From the NCBI RefSeq assembly GCF_014279995.1, contig NZ_CP047935.1, positions 2,067,494 through 2,131,493 on the forward strand: DNA of 64,000 bases, written 5' to 3'. The notes below the pieces were generated by a model, which saw only the letters and a list, made by a program, of their open reading frames with translations, had not been told where the DNA came from and ran no database searches. The DNA is from Synechococcus sp. BIOS-E4-1 (GTDB lineage: Bacteria; Cyanobacteriota; Cyanobacteriia; PCC-6307; Cyanobiaceae). Below, one piece after another: positions 55,551-64,000 of this stretch. How positions within the stretch are numbered: the stretch's first letter is position 1; the number at the start of each line of letters is the position of its first letter. The translations under genes and the position numbers were made by a program.

Positions 55551-57665
55551 ATGCTCCCGGCTGACTTGCGTTCGCATCGCCTTGCACGTCTCTGGAGGTC
55601 CTGGCTGAGGAGCGAATCACCGCGTCGACCTGTGCTGCGCTGGAACCGGCTGCAGAAAGCCACACTGCTGATCCTCTGTGTCCTGGTGGCACTGGTTTCC
55701 AGCTGGCCCTGGCTGGTGGAGCCCGACCTGCGACCAGGTCTGGCGGCCCCCTTCGATGCAGTGGCACCAAAAAACGCAAGAGTTGTTGACAGCGAAGCTC
55801 TGGAACAGAGGCGTTCAAGCCTGGGATCCAGCACCGTCGTTCAGGTTCTGGATCCTCAGGAAAATGAGCAGATCCGCATGCGGCTGGAGCGACACCTCAG
55901 CGAATTGGAGCGTGTTGCCAAAAGCAATGACGCCGAGCGCATCGGGCCTGTGAATCTGTCTCCGGATGAGCAGCTCTGGCTGGAAAAACGAACCCAGGAT
56001 GAGCGTCGGGACTGGGACATGGTTCTGCGCCGTGCGCTCGACAGGATGTTGAGTCAGGGGCTTGTCAATACCCTGGCTCAGGAACAGCTTCGACGGGCCA
56101 GCGACCTGCAGCTCGAAGACCTGAACACAGTCACGAAACCAGGTCGCAGTCTGGGCAGCAAGGTGCTGACCACCACGCTTCAGGGTGCCAGCAACCTGCA
56201 AACCGATCCGGTGAGGAGCCAGCGACTGATCGAGGACCTGATCACCCAACAAGGCATCCCCACCATTGAGGTGAATCGAGGCGATCTCATCACCCGCAAG
56301 GGGGAGTCGATCAGCTCACAGGCCTATGACGTCCTCGATTTCTTCGGGATGGTGAATCGCCGCCCGAAGCTGGGCATCTGGATCACTCGGTTCACAGAAG
56401 CACTGGCCAGCTGTGGGGTTCTGCTGCTGGTCATGCGCCGAGAACGTCCATGCTTGGAGGCACCCCATGGCCTGCTCGCTCTGGGGCTGTTGCTGCTGAG
56501 CCAGGCCTGCAAACTGTGGTTCGGCGCCTCAGTGAGCCCTCTGGCTGTGATCGTGCCGCCCACTCTTCTCCTGGCTCAGGGCCTAGGCACAACCTGTGCT
56601 CTGGCCTGGATGGCTGTAGCCAGTCTTCTCTGGCCCACACCGGTCACAGGCCTTGGCGAAGGGCGCCTGCTGATTGCCGCAGCCACGGCCACCGTGGCTG
56701 CCTTACAGGCAGGTCGTCTGCGCAGCAGAGCCCAGCTGCTGCAACTCGCTGTCTTGCTGCCGGTGGGCGCATGGCTGGCTGAGCTGGTGCTGATGAGCCG
56801 AGATGGCCAACCGCTTGCAGGAACATGGATTCGCCTGCCATCCGATGCCGGTGAACTCGCATCGGAAGCTCTGCTGCTTGGGCTGGCGATGATGCTGACG
56901 ATCCTGATCATTCCTCTGCTGGAAAGTTCCTTTGGGTTGCTGACAAGAGCGCGATTGATGGAACTTGCCGATCAGGAACGTCCATTGCTGCGGCGGCTCT
57001 CCTCAGAGGCCCCTGGCACCTTTGAACACACACTGATGATCTGCGGTCTGGCCGAGGAGGGTGCGCGGTCGATCGGCGCTGATGTCGACCTGATCAGAAC
57101 AGGCTCGCTCTATCACGATGTGGGCAAGCTTCATGCCCCCAACTGGTTCATCGAAAATCAGACCAGTGGAGAGAATCCGCACACTCAGCTGAACGACCCT
57201 TTGGCCAGCGCTGGAGTGCTCCAAGCACACGTTGATGAAGGGCTGAAACTGGCACGACGACACCGGCTTCCTCGGCCCATTGCCGACTTCATCCCTGAAC
57301 ATCAGGGCACGTTGCGAATGGGTTATTTCCTGCATCAAGCCCGTCAGCAGAACCCTCACATCTCGGAGAAACGCTTCCGCTATCACGGACCGACGCCTCG
57401 CTCCAAGGAGACAGGGATCATGATGCTGGCGGATGGATGCGAGGCAGCGCTGCGCTCACTGCCGCCTGACACAAGTGATCAGGAAGCTCGTGACACGGTC
57501 AAACGGATCGTGGAAGCACGAATCAGCGACGGCCAACTCAGCCAGAGCAGCCTCAGTCGGGCCGAACTGGAGCTGGTCATGCAGTCGTTCGTCCGCGTTT
57601 GGAGAAGAATGCGTCATCGCCGCATTCCCTATCCCATTCCGGCAAAGCGCAGCTTCTCCGCTTGA
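55551..57665 (+). CDS. 7TM-HD family phosphodiesterase, PgpH-like
   Basis: 704 residues. One N-terminal helix (about 37-52), then an extracytoplasmic 7TMR-HDED region (to about 270), then six to seven hydrophobic segments (about 285-460). The C-terminal HD domain has H493 ([12 protein letters not shown]), H522-D523 ([14 protein letters not shown]) and downstream His/Asp ([16 protein letters not shown]). This is the layout of PgpH, which hydrolyses c-di-AMP to pApA. With cdaA in the same window, it likely closes the c-di-AMP cycle; that link is inference. Confidence 0.85.
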   Translation: MLPADLRSHRLARLWRSWLRSESPRRPVLRWNRLQKATLLILCVLVALVSSWPWLVEPDLRPGLAAPFDAVAPKNARVVDSEALEQRRSSLGSSTVVQVLDPQENEQIRMRLERHLSELERVAKSNDAERIGPVNLSPDEQLWLEKRTQDERRDWDMVLRRALDRMLSQGLVNTLAQEQLRRASDLQLEDLNTVTKPGRSLGSKVLTTTLQGASNLQTDPVRSQRLIEDLITQQGIPTIEVNRGDLITRKGESISSQAYDVLDFFGMVNRRPKLGIWITRFTEALASCGVLLLVMRRERPCLEAPHGLLALGLLLLSQACKLWFGASVSPLAVIVPPTLLLAQGLGTTCALAWMAVASLLWPTPVTGLGEGRLLIAAATATVAALQAGRLRSRAQLLQLAVLLPVGAWLAELVLMSRDGQPLAGTWIRLPSDAGELASEALLLGLAMMLTILIIPLLESSFGLLTRARLMELADQERPLLRRLSSEAPGTFEHTLMICGLAEEGARSIGADVDLIRTGSLYHDVGKLHAPNWFIENQTSGENPHTQLNDPLASAGVLQAHVDEGLKLARRHRLPRPIADFIPEHQGTLRMGYFLHQARQQNPHISEKRFRYHGPTPRSKETGIMMLADGCEAALRSLPPDTSDQEARDTVKRIVEARISDGQLSQSSLSRAELELVMQSFVRVWRRMRHRRIPYPIPAKRSFSA

Positions 57666-57699
57666 GCCCCATACGCCTTTACCCCGTACGCCCTTGCCC

Positions 57700-58368
57700 C
57701 TACGCCCGTGCCCAGAAGGGGAGTGCAGAGCGCACACGAACCCTTCGATGGTCAAAAGGGTCCTGAAAACTCAGCGCATAAGCATGCAGATGCATCGGGC
57801 CGGGCGCGTCGGAGGAGGTGTAAATGCGATCAGCACAGATGGGGGCATCCACGGCAGCCAGATGAGCACGCAACTGATGGGAACGCCCGGTCAGAGGCCG
57901 CAACCAAAGGCGCGTGCAATCGGTTGACGGCGTCCACTTGCGCCAGAGCGTGCAACAGGGCTTGCCATCAGGGTGCGGTCCATAAACAGGCGGCTGTCGC
58001 TGCAGTCTGGCCAGGGGAAGCTGAATGCTTCCTCGCCTGCCTGACAAGGGCCTGACCACATCAGCGAGATAAAGCTTCTGAACTCTGCGGACAGCAAACA
58101 GAGCACTGAGCGACCGCAGGCTGCTCTGATTTCTGGCCACAAGGATGAGTCCAGACGTATCCCGATCGAGGCGATGCACCAACCGAAGCTCAGGGCAGCA
58201 GCCCTGAAGTCGTGTGATGAGGGAATCGCTTTGATGGCAACCGAGGCCAGGCTGACTCAGCAGGCCGGATGGCTTGTCGACCACCAGATACTGAGGCTGT
58301 TCGAGCACAAGTGAACAGCCCGCGAGCTGAGGAAGCTTTGCCGCCAAGACATCAAAGCCTGACGCCAC
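57700..58368 (-). CDS. RluA-family pseudouridine synthase
   Basis: 222 residues. The catalytic motif is ELRLVHRLDRDTSGLILVAR, with Asp in HRLDRDTSG. LRPLTGRSHQLRAHLAAVDA and the N-terminal YLVVDKPSGLLSQPG are typical. It lacks an S4 domain, as in RluA/TruC-like members. Target may be 23S rRNA or tRNA. GTG start. It overlaps the 3' end of the upstream membrane-protein gene by 17 bp. Confidence 0.85.
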   Translation of the reverse strand: MASGFDVLAAKLPQLAGCSLVLEQPQYLVVDKPSGLLSQPGLGCHQSDSLITRLQGCCPELRLVHRLDRDTSGLILVARNQSSLRSLSALFAVRRVQKLYLADVVRPLSGRRGSIQLPLARLQRQPPVYGPHPDGKPCCTLWRKWTPSTDCTRLWLRPLTGRSHQLRAHLAAVDAPICADRIYTSSDAPGPMHLHAYALSFQDPFDHRRVRVRSALPFWARA

Positions 58369-58753
58369 GCCTGTGGGCAGGGCGGCACCAGTAGATCAGC
58401 GCCAGCACATTGATCAACCCAAGCAAGACAGGTCCCAATCCCATCGTCTGCGGCTCCAGCCCCAGAACCAGGCGAACGAGGCCATAGGGGATGGCTCCTG
58501 CAAGGCTCATCGACAGAGCCACAATCGCCAGAATCACTCCCCAGCGTCGCTGCGCCAGCAGGCCTGCTGAAGCCACAATGCCCACAATCGCAGCAGGCCA
58601 AGCCAGAGAAAAGGCGACGGTGATGTTCGTAATAGCAATGCCGGATGAGGTCCCTTCTCGAAATGCCAGGAGACCGATCACTGGCAGCGCGATCAGGTTG
58701 GCCACCAGGCCGAGCCAGGTCATCAACCAATAGCCGTTGAGCCGCGGACCCAT
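58352..58753 (-). CDS. Conserved membrane protein of unknown function
   Basis: 133 residues from ATG 58753; a longer frame to 58873 adds Arg-rich sequence and overlaps the next gene. Four hydrophobic segments (for example WLGLVANLIALPVIGLLAF and VILAIVALSMSLAGAIPYGL) with short loops. Ends RRGVRL. No family recognised. Likely co-transcribed with the RluA-type gene through the 17-bp overlap. Confidence 0.65.
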   Translation of the reverse strand: MGPRLNGYWLMTWLGLVANLIALPVIGLLAFREGTSSGIAITNITVAFSLAWPAAIVGIVASAGLLAQRRWGVILAIVALSMSLAGAIPYGLVRLVLGLEPQTMGLGPVLLGLINVLALIYWCRPAHRRGVRL

Positions 58754-58856
58754 GGAGAGATGCCACACATCTGCACACCGTAAGGTCCGTGCCCCATCCA
58801 GCTGGGCGCGTTTCGCTCGGACGAGCAAGCTGATCCAGCTTCGGATGGGGGACCGC

Positions 58857-59435
58857 TCAGGGCTGAGATCCAAAAGCAGCAGGGGGTTGAATCACCTTGC
58901 GATCACTCAGACGTTCGGCGCAGAAACTGCGAAACAGAGCTTCCACTTCATCGGGAGGCATCCCCTGCACTAGACGTGCCTCAATTTCATCGCGGCGCTG
59001 CGACTGGTGATAAAGACGCAGCTCCTGGAAGGTGGTTGTGGATTGAGCCTCGATGCGCGCTAGGGCATTGCCGACCTGGTGATCAGCGAGCAACGGCCCG
59101 CCATGACAGTGCTGCATGACATGGGCTGATTCGTGGGCGAGGACCACCCAGACCTGCCTTGGATCGTCCTCGATGTTGTTGGCACAAAGCAGCAGGGCAT
59201 TACGAGGGGCATGAAAGGCACCCAGAAGGGCCGACGGACAATCCTTGGCCACCAGAGTGTGGGTCCCCGCTCGACGAATGAGAGCGGCATAGCTTCCGAT
59301 CCTGTCCCAGGTCTCAGCCTTGGACGATCCGGAGAAGAAAGGAGCGACCAGAGTCAGCACCAGCACAGTAAAGGCACGCACTCGAACCGACAGAGCCAGA
59401 CCCAACAAACCATCCTCTCCAGTTCCTGGTCTCAT
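58857..59435 (-). CDS. Putative exported zinc-metallopeptidase-like protein
   Basis: 192 residues. A hydrophobic N-terminal segment (VRAFTVLVLTLVAPFFSGSS) ends in a possible signal cleavage after SKA. The mature part holds VWVVLAHESAHVMQHCHGGP, an HESAH zinc-binding HEXXH motif, and a later acidic segment NALARIEAQ that may give the third ligand. Family resembles small M48-like peptidases, but the match is only by motif. Function unknown. Confidence 0.6.
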   Translation of the reverse strand: MRPGTGEDGLLGLALSVRVRAFTVLVLTLVAPFFSGSSKAETWDRIGSYAALIRRAGTHTLVAKDCPSALLGAFHAPRNALLLCANNIEDDPRQVWVVLAHESAHVMQHCHGGPLLADHQVGNALARIEAQSTTTFQELRLYHQSQRRDEIEARLVQGMPPDEVEALFRSFCAERLSDRKVIQPPAAFGSQP

Positions 59436-59477
59436 TCAAGACACGCTGGACGCAAATGGCATCCCTCCCGCCGCAAT

Positions 59478-59777
59478 TCACGGCATCAGGCGATTCACGC
59501 TGTTCACCTTGTCGCGAAACGACTGGATGCGATCAATGCGCGTGTTGACGCGCAGCGTGGCGTGAACCCGCGGCACTCCTTCCTGGTGCAGGCGCTCATG
59601 GCAGGCTTTCACACAAGCGAAGACCTCATCCCAGTCCCCTTCGATGGCTGTGCCATCAGGTCCGAGCTGATGATCCAGCCCGGAGGCGTTGATCACCTGT
59701 TGACACAATGCAATGGAAGGTCCTAGCGACACACCAACCCCCAGTGGGACCAGACACAGATCAACGCTGACCCGCAT
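59478..59777 (-). CDS. MTH1187/YkoF-type thiamine-binding protein
   Basis: 99 residues: MRVSVDLCLVPLGVGVSLGP, then DHQLGPDGTAIEGDWDEVFA and a C-terminal helix. The ferredoxin-like alternating pattern, the GTAIEGDWDEV strand-helix and the length fit the MTH1187 family, some of which bind thiamine. Cellular role uncertain. Confidence 0.8.
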   Translation of the reverse strand: MRVSVDLCLVPLGVGVSLGPSIALCQQVINASGLDHQLGPDGTAIEGDWDEVFACVKACHERLHQEGVPRVHATLRVNTRIDRIQSFRDKVNSVNRLMP

Positions 59778-59900
59778 GAGTCGCTCCGCAAACCCCTTAA
59801 TGGTTGAACCGGATCAAACAAGGATGCAAGCGAGGCGGCTCACGACACTCGACGCATCCGCAGGAGCACGCCCAAAACAATCCCTCGAGCAAACAATTTC

Positions 59901-60158
59901 TCAGGGAGCCCCGACACCACTCCCGGACTCCAAAAGGCAGGCACTGGGATAACCAAGAGTGCGCCATTCCCCGCAGCGGGTCTGCACTTCCAAAGCAATC
60001 CCACGCTGAACCACCGACATCGAACGCCCCTGCCCAGCGCACCAGCGGCTGGCCGCCGCTTCCGCCGCCGCGATCGATTCATAGGGAGCGTCTAAAACCG
60101 GATGCGGTTGCCCGTCCAGTGCCACAAGTCTGTACAGGAGGCAACCAGACTCAGGCAT
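59901..60158 (-). CDS. Small conserved hypothetical protein
   Basis: 85 residues from ATG 60158. It begins MPESGCLLYRLVALDGQPHP and has YESIAAAEAAASRWCAGQGR and GIALEVQTRCGEWRTLGYPS, a protein-like mix of helix and strand with two Cys. The frame extends upstream to 60263, but the ATG at 60158 is better. No domain recognised; probably picocyanobacterial. Confidence 0.6.
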   Translation of the reverse strand: MPESGCLLYRLVALDGQPHPVLDAPYESIAAAEAAASRWCAGQGRSMSVVQRGIALEVQTRCGEWRTLGYPSACLLESGSGVGAP

Positions 60159-60243
60159 AGGTCCACTTTTACATCTGTCTACAGTGTTCCACGGTACAGG
60201 GGGATGCGCCATCCCGGAGCATGTGCCTAGCCCTCGTTGCGCG

Positions 60244-60714
60244 ATGCCAAGCCAAGCTCTCACTGACGCCTACGGAACACTTCTGAGCCGCGCTCCCGCG
60301 CCTCTGTTCGCACGAGCAAGACAGCTCTATCTCAACAAATACTGCCTGGATGGACGGACGACCCAGAGCAAACTGCGCCTGTTTGTCATGCAAGAGACCC
60401 TCGATGAACGCGTGGAAACCGATCAGGATGCAGGCCCTCTCGGCAGGATTGCCACACTTCAATCCAGCACGGAGGAACTGGCGCTCGTGAACTGGCAGCG
60501 GGACGAGCACCCTGGGCAGACGTTGATTGAGACATACCTCCAGCAAAGCTGGCAGTTGCGACCCTCTCTGGTCACTGCAATCGAAGAACCCTGGTTCCGC
60601 AACAGCGGCTTCCAACTCCGCATCACCTTGCAGCAGCCCCTGACCTGGGTCCGGAGCAGCCGATATCAGGAGATTGATAATCAGTCAGGCAAAGGAAAAC
60701 CCACGAAAAGCTGA
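60244..60714 (+). CDS. Conserved hypothetical protein
   Basis: 156 residues from ATG 60244; a longer frame starts at 60184. It reads MPSQALTDAYGTLLSRAPAP and has an amphipathic middle (TQSKLRLFVMQETLDERVET) and a C-terminal strand region FRNSGFQLRITLQQPLTWVR. Soluble, no signal peptide. I do not recognise a family. Divergent from the small gene at 59901. Confidence 0.6.
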   Translation: MPSQALTDAYGTLLSRAPAPLFARARQLYLNKYCLDGRTTQSKLRLFVMQETLDERVETDQDAGPLGRIATLQSSTEELALVNWQRDEHPGQTLIETYLQQSWQLRPSLVTAIEEPWFRNSGFQLRITLQQPLTWVRSSRYQEIDNQSGKGKPTKS

Positions 60715-60773
60715 AGTCACCGTTACCAGCTGCACAAAGCTGGCTAGGCAGAGTTCATGTCTCGCAGAGATTC

Positions 60774-60983
60774 ATGATGAGATCTTCACTGCTTGAGCGG
60801 TATGTTCTGCGCTATGCGAACTCAGGTCATTACCTGCGGGTCAACGACGAAAGCCAGGAAATTGAGCGCAGCTCCAGCCCTGAATCAGCATGGGAGTTTC
60901 ATACTCATGAAGGAGCAGTGACACACGCACTCTGGATCGGTGAAGTCTTTGGCCAGACGCCCGACGTGGTGAAAATGGTTTGA
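60774..60983 (+). CDS. Small conserved hypothetical protein
   Basis: 69 residues: LLERYVLRYANSGHYLRVND, then EIERSSSPESAWEFHTHEGA and VFGQTPDVVKMV. ATG at 60774 or 60777. It looks like a small strand-rich soluble protein. The reading frame continues open for 57 codons past its TGA, which is likely chance. No family recognised. Confidence 0.55.
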   Translation: MMRSSLLERYVLRYANSGHYLRVNDESQEIERSSSPESAWEFHTHEGAVTHALWIGEVFGQTPDVVKMV

Positions 60984-61143
60984 AGATGTTGGGGAAACTG
61001 TTTCCAGACAAAGCGCTGTGATCTCACTCAGCACCTCTTCTCCTTGTTTGAGCAGCATGAAATCAAGTGTGTTCAATGCCTTGGCTCCAAACAGATCTTG
61101 ATCACCTTGTCGGAAGGGCTGAGGTTGAAATCTGAATCTCCAC

Positions 61144-61389
61144 TCAACCCTGAATGAAATGCCTCAGACGCCTGGACTCATCAGCCATACGCCTTTGCAG
61201 CTCTGCGGAAGGAGCATCGGAATCTTCCCTTAACTGAGCGCTGATCACGTCGTCTTCTGTGATCGAAAGACCACGCTCACGTCCGAGCTGGATCAGGGTT
61301 TCGACAGACACGGGCTCCGAGAGCCGCTGAGCCAGGTCCTGCTCGTCTTGGCGTTGCTGGAGAAGGGTATCGAGATCCTGAAGGGACAT
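61144..61389 (-). CDS. Nif11-domain small protein
   Basis: 81 residues from ATG 61389. The N-terminal 55 residues follow the Nif11 pattern: SLQDLDTLLQQRQDEQDLAQ, then SVETLIQLGRERGLSITEDD. This domain forms leader peptides of prochlorosin-type lanthipeptides and other RiPPs but also occurs in small non-RiPP proteins. Here it lacks a Gly-Gly cleavage site and a Cys/Ser/Thr-rich core, and ends in a charged helix (RRMADESRRLRHFIQG). It is probably a stand-alone paralogue rather than a precursor. Confidence 0.75.
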   Translation of the reverse strand: MSLQDLDTLLQQRQDEQDLAQRLSEPVSVETLIQLGRERGLSITEDDVISAQLREDSDAPSAELQRRMADESRRLRHFIQG

Positions 61390-61463
61390 AAACAGCAGCG
61401 TGCAGTGATCAGAACCCATTCCACCAGACCATTGCTAGACATCGCGGAGGACTTGGGAAGACC

Positions 61464-61940
61464 ATGAGGACCACCTGTTTCACGACTGCTCTGTTCGGCC
61501 TGAGTGTTGGTCTGATCAGCCTTGAAGCTGGCTTATCAGGGGCACAGGCTGGTTGCAACTTCCTCCCCCCAGTCGGCGGAAACGGAAGCAGCAACATCGT
61601 CAAAAAACGGGTGAGCAGAGAGAAGCTGATCGGCCGCACCAACTGGAACACAGACTTTGCTGTCAATGCTCCGTACAGCAGTTTCAAGCTTTTCTTCACA
61701 GCGGACTCCACTGCCAGCGGTACCTATCCAGTTGAAGCATTCCTGAAATTCACTGACGGCAGCAATCTGCGCGTGGTGAAGGAGTCAATGACTCCTCCAA
61801 TCGGCACAGGCAGGCAATTCGGACCGTTCACCGTTCCCCAGGGCAAACAGGTCAATCAGGTGAACTTCAAGATCGGAGCAGGCAGCGATCCCAACTCAAC
61901 AGGATTCAGCTACCGCATTTCCGTTCAGGGCTGCAACTGA
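61464..61940 (+). CDS. Exported protein of unknown function
   Basis: 158 residues. Signal sequence CFTTALFGLSVGLISLEAGL ends near GAQAG. The mature protein has two Cys (GCNFLPP near its start and VQGCN at the end), a likely terminal disulfide, and strand-rich sequence (NAPYSSFKLFFTADSTASGT; FGPFTVPQGKQVNQVNFKIG). It resembles a small beta-sandwich. No family recognised. 16 bp before the next gene. Confidence 0.65.
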   Translation: MRTTCFTTALFGLSVGLISLEAGLSGAQAGCNFLPPVGGNGSSNIVKKRVSREKLIGRTNWNTDFAVNAPYSSFKLFFTADSTASGTYPVEAFLKFTDGSNLRVVKESMTPPIGTGRQFGPFTVPQGKQVNQVNFKIGAGSDPNSTGFSYRISVQGCN

Positions 61941-61956
61941 TCCATTCCAGAGAGCA

Positions 61957-62439
61957 ATGCGTGATCGCCTCTGGATTGTCATCCCCGCAGCGGGATTTCC
62001 ATTCCTGCTCGTGCTGTTCATTGTTCTCTGGCAGTCTCTGCAACAACAGAACCGCACCATTCAGAACCTGGTGAAGCAGCTCGACGGACTCGAAGGTGTC
62101 GAGCTGCGTAACAGGGAAGGGAACCAAGCACTGATCGAACAGCAGCTTGAGGTTCTCCAGACAAGACAACAAAAGCTGCAGAGGCAGATCAGCAATCTGG
62201 AAAGCTGGCAGCGTGCTTCCGGTGATCGGGAACGGACCCTCTGGAACAGGCTCGAAACACCGTTCCCACCCACTCTGGGTCCCGACCTTACCGACGAGCG
62301 GGACATTGAGCGAACAACACCACCCGAACTGCCTTCATCTCCACAGCTGTCATCACCACGGCCTTCATCTCAGCAGCCTTCATCTCGACAGCCTTCATCT
62401 CAGCAGCCGTCATCTCAACAGCCAGTGATCAGCCCTTGA
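61957..62439 (+). CDS. Membrane-anchored coiled-coil protein with PSSQQ repeats
   Basis: 160 residues. One transmembrane helix (LWIVIPAAGFPFLLVLFIVL) is followed by a coiled coil of about 70 residues (LEVLQTRQQKLQRQISNLES). The C-terminus is a run of five-residue PSS(Q/R/P)Q-like repeats from a 15-bp DNA repeat. A short structural or spacer role is plausible. No family recognised. It overlaps convergent permease by 11 bp. Confidence 0.65.
   Translation: MRDRLWIVIPAAGFPFLLVLFIVLWQSLQQQNRTIQNLVKQLDGLEGVELRNREGNQALIEQQLEVLQTRQQKLQRQISNLESWQRASGDRERTLWNRLETPFPPTLGPDLTDERDIERTTPPELPSSPQLSSPRPSSQQPSSRQPSSQQPSSQQPVISP
62332..62421 (+). repeat. Six tandem copies of a 15-bp coding unit
   Basis: Copies start at 62332, 62347, 62362, 62377, 62392 and 62407; the core unit is CCTTCATCTCAGCAG. 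The second copy is the most diverged. Each encodes a five-residue unit like PSSQQ, so slippage changes length without breaking the frame. Confidence 0.85.
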
Positions 62440-63289
62440 CCGCATCGCCAGTGGCACTGGGAAGAATGAAGCGCTGCAGAAGAATGAACAGCAGCAGCAC
62501 CGGAAGGATAGAAATCACGGATCCTGCGGCCACAATTCTCCAATCGAGAGAAAAACTGCTGGCCAGCTGCTGCAGACCCAGCGGCAACGTGAACAGCTGA
62601 GGATCATCCAGAATCACCAGCGGCCAGAGGAAATCGCTCCAGGTGCCGATGAAGACAAACATGGCCAGGGTGATGAGATCAGCTCGTGCGGCTGGAATCA
62701 TCACGTTCCACCACTCACCGAGCTTGCTGCAGCCATCCATTCGAGCGGCCTCTTCCAACTCAGCCGGAACACCGAGAAAGCTCTGACGTAGGAGATACAA
62801 CCCGAAGGCGGTTGCCGCCTGGGGAATGACAAGAGCCATCAGGGTGTTGCGCAGACCCAGCTGCACCATCAGGAGATAAAGGGGGATCATCACCACCTGA
62901 AACGGAATCAGGATGGTGGCGACCACCAAGCCCAGCACCAAGCCACGGCCGGTGAAGCGCATTCGTGCCAGGGGGTAGGCCGCCAGGGAGCAGAACAGCA
63001 GATTGGCCACCACAGCCAACAGGCTGACCACTGTGCTGTTGAACAGATAGCGACCCAGTGGGTTGTCTCGAAACAGCCGTCCGTAGGCATCAAGGCTGGG
63101 TTGTAAGGGCAGCAGCGCTGGAGGGCTCGTAAAAATGTCCTCTGCAGGGCCCTTCAGAGACGTGCTTACCAGCCAGAGAAGGGGCACAAGCACGACCAGT
63201 GCCAGCAACAGCAGTATCAGCAGCTGGAGCAACGCCCCGGCACGAAGCCCAGCTTTGCCCGCTGGGCCTCGAGTGACGGAGGACTGCAT
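62429..63289 (-). CDS. Sugar ABC transporter permease (MalG/UgpE type)
   Basis: 286 residues from ATG 63289. Six hydrophobic segments. The EAA loop, which docks the ATPase, is clear: GVPAELEEAARMDGCSKLGE, then WWNVMIPAARADLITLAMF. N-terminal LLILLLLALVVLVPLLWLVS and PLARMRFTGRGLVLGLVVAT are typical of the carbohydrate family. It needs a second permease, a binding protein and an ATPase, none of which are in the window. In marine Synechococcus such systems may import sugars or compatible solutes. It follows leuA by 5 bp. Confidence 0.85.
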   Translation of the reverse strand: MQSSVTRGPAGKAGLRAGALLQLLILLLLALVVLVPLLWLVSTSLKGPAEDIFTSPPALLPLQPSLDAYGRLFRDNPLGRYLFNSTVVSLLAVVANLLFCSLAAYPLARMRFTGRGLVLGLVVATILIPFQVVMIPLYLLMVQLGLRNTLMALVIPQAATAFGLYLLRQSFLGVPAELEEAARMDGCSKLGEWWNVMIPAARADLITLAMFVFIGTWSDFLWPLVILDDPQLFTLPLGLQQLASSFSLDWRIVAAGSVISILPVLLLFILLQRFILPSATGDAVKG

Positions 63290-63294
63290 CAATT

Positions 63295-64000
63295 TCAGAG
63301 AGTGGGGCGGGCTTCAAGAGGTGCGGTGTCCCTCTGCGGATGCAAAGCCTGTTGTGCAGACCCAGCCACCAGACGGTTCAGAGCATTCACAAATGCCTGA
63401 GCCGCAGCCACCACCACATCCGTATCGGCGGAATGACCCGAATACAACTCACCGTCGCGTCGCAGCCTGATGGTCACCTCACCGATGGCATCAATGCCCT
63501 CGGTCACAGATTTCACGGAGAACTCCACCAGTTCATTGGGCTCCCCGGCCAGAGCATTGAGGGCTTGACAAACGGCATCAACAGGACCGGTGCCGATCGA
63601 CGCCATGGTCTGCTCATTGCCATCTTCATCCGCCAAGGTGACAGTGGCAGTGGGGCTGAGGCTGCTGCCGCAACTCACCTGCACCAGCTTCAGCAGATAG
63701 CGGGCCTCCGGCTGCTGAACCTGCTCACTGACAATGGCTTCAAGGTCACGATCAGTGATTTCGCGTTTGCGATCGGCGAGGTCCTTGAAACGAGCGAAAG
63801 CATCATCAAGATCTTCACGGCTGAGGTCGTACCCCAGCTCTTCCAGACGCGCGCGCACGGCACTGCGACCACTTAACTTTCCCAGGGAAATGCGGTTATC
63901 ACTGAGCCCCACAGTGCGTGCGTCGACGATTTCATAGGTCAGCCGGTTCTTGAGTACACCGTCCTGATGAATCCCCGATTCATGGGCGAACGCATTGGCA
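63295..64000 (-). CDS. leuA: 2-isopropylmalate synthase, C-terminal part
   Basis: Runs off the right edge; the 235 C-terminal residues are visible. They include [20 protein letters not shown] (end of the catalytic part, with the subdomain linker) and the LeuA dimer/regulatory domain ([40 protein letters not shown]). This is the allosteric leucine-binding domain. The enzyme makes 2-isopropylmalate from acetyl-CoA and 2-oxoisovalerate. The start lies outside the window. Confidence 0.93.
   Translation of the reverse strand, partial: ANAFAHESGIHQDGVLKNRLTYEIVDARTVGLSDNRISLGKLSGRSAVRARLEELGYDLSREDLDDAFARFKDLADRKREITDRDLEAIVSEQVQQPEARYLLKLVQVSCGSSLSPTATVTLADEDGNEQTMASIGTGPVDAVCQALNALAGEPNELVEFSVKSVTEGIDAIGEVTIRLRRDGELYSGHSADTDVVVAAAQAFVNALNRLVAGSAQQALHPQRDTAPLEARPTL

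Noticed and set aside
55492-55818. N-terminal extension of folD to 55818
   Set aside because: It would run antisense to the HD-domain gene, and it is Arg/Ser/Pro-rich; conserved FolD sequence begins at ATG 55491.
57661-57716. Repeated TACGCC words after the HD-domain gene
   Set aside because: Only three short copies at uneven spacing; too weak to call an array or a CRISPR.
60981-61157. Possible read-through of TGA 60981 in the small gene at 60774
   Set aside because: The frame stays open for 57 further codons to 61157, but this length is not rare by chance and no stop-codon context or structure supports recoding.

Overview
The window comes from a marine picocyanobacterium, most likely a Synechococcus of subcluster 5.1. 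The gene content points there: ferredoxin-NADP reductase (petH) with a CpcD-like phycobilisome-linker domain, the circadian kinase gene sasA, a BciA-type divinyl-chlorophyllide reductase, zwf-opcA, ClpC, an ABC1 kinase, a CpcS-like protein, and the DUF1651 and Nif11 families common in these genomes. Most of the sequence is compact, fairly GC-rich core chromosome. Short overlaps (TTGA, GTGA, TGATG) link many neighbouring genes.

Layout. (1) 0-6 kb: a DMT permease cut by the window edge, a broken DUF1651 gene, then the minus-strand run lysA-cdaA-uppS-bioB, which joins diaminopimelate supply, c-di-AMP synthesis, the undecaprenyl carrier and biotin. (2) 6-24 kb: rimI, clpC, a glycerol-dehydrogenase-like enzyme with an alpha/beta hydrolase and a DUF2993 protein, cdsA, a PLP decarboxylase, an ABC1 kinase, a group-2 sigma factor, a PhoB/PhoR-like two-component pair, a pseudouridine synthase, a RodZ-like protein, malQ, bciA, an LCP protein and prs. 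(3) 26-37 kb: an AT-richer accessory region. It holds an HprK-like kinase, a sulfotransferase, a GNAT-like protein and a PqqD-like protein, then a decayed transposase, an outer-membrane-barrel protein, a secreted GHL10 glycosidase, a 1.5-kb stretch almost without genes, an MFS exporter and two tandem paralogues of unknown function. (4) 37-51 kb: core genes resume with pepN, a CpcS-like protein, sasA, tRNA-Glu, petH, zwf, opcA, cbiA/cobB, an acylphosphatase and a histidine phosphatase. (5) 51-64 kb: a RecD-like helicase, a PAP2-related protein, GGPP synthase (crtE), folD, a PgpH-type c-di-AMP phosphodiesterase, an RluA-type pseudouridine synthase, several small lineage proteins including a Nif11-domain protein, a sugar ABC permease and the 3' part of leuA.

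The most interesting block is the HprK-like kinase / sulfotransferase / GNAT / PqqD-like cassette at 26.1-28.9 kb. It has the tailoring and recognition parts seen in some peptide-modification (RiPP or 'HPr-rel-A') systems but no recognisable cyclase, transglutaminase or precursor. The window also holds both the synthase and a probable hydrolase for c-di-AMP, a 15-bp tandem repeat over a gene end, several pseudogenes with mappable lesions, and a few small open frames that may be unannotated genes.
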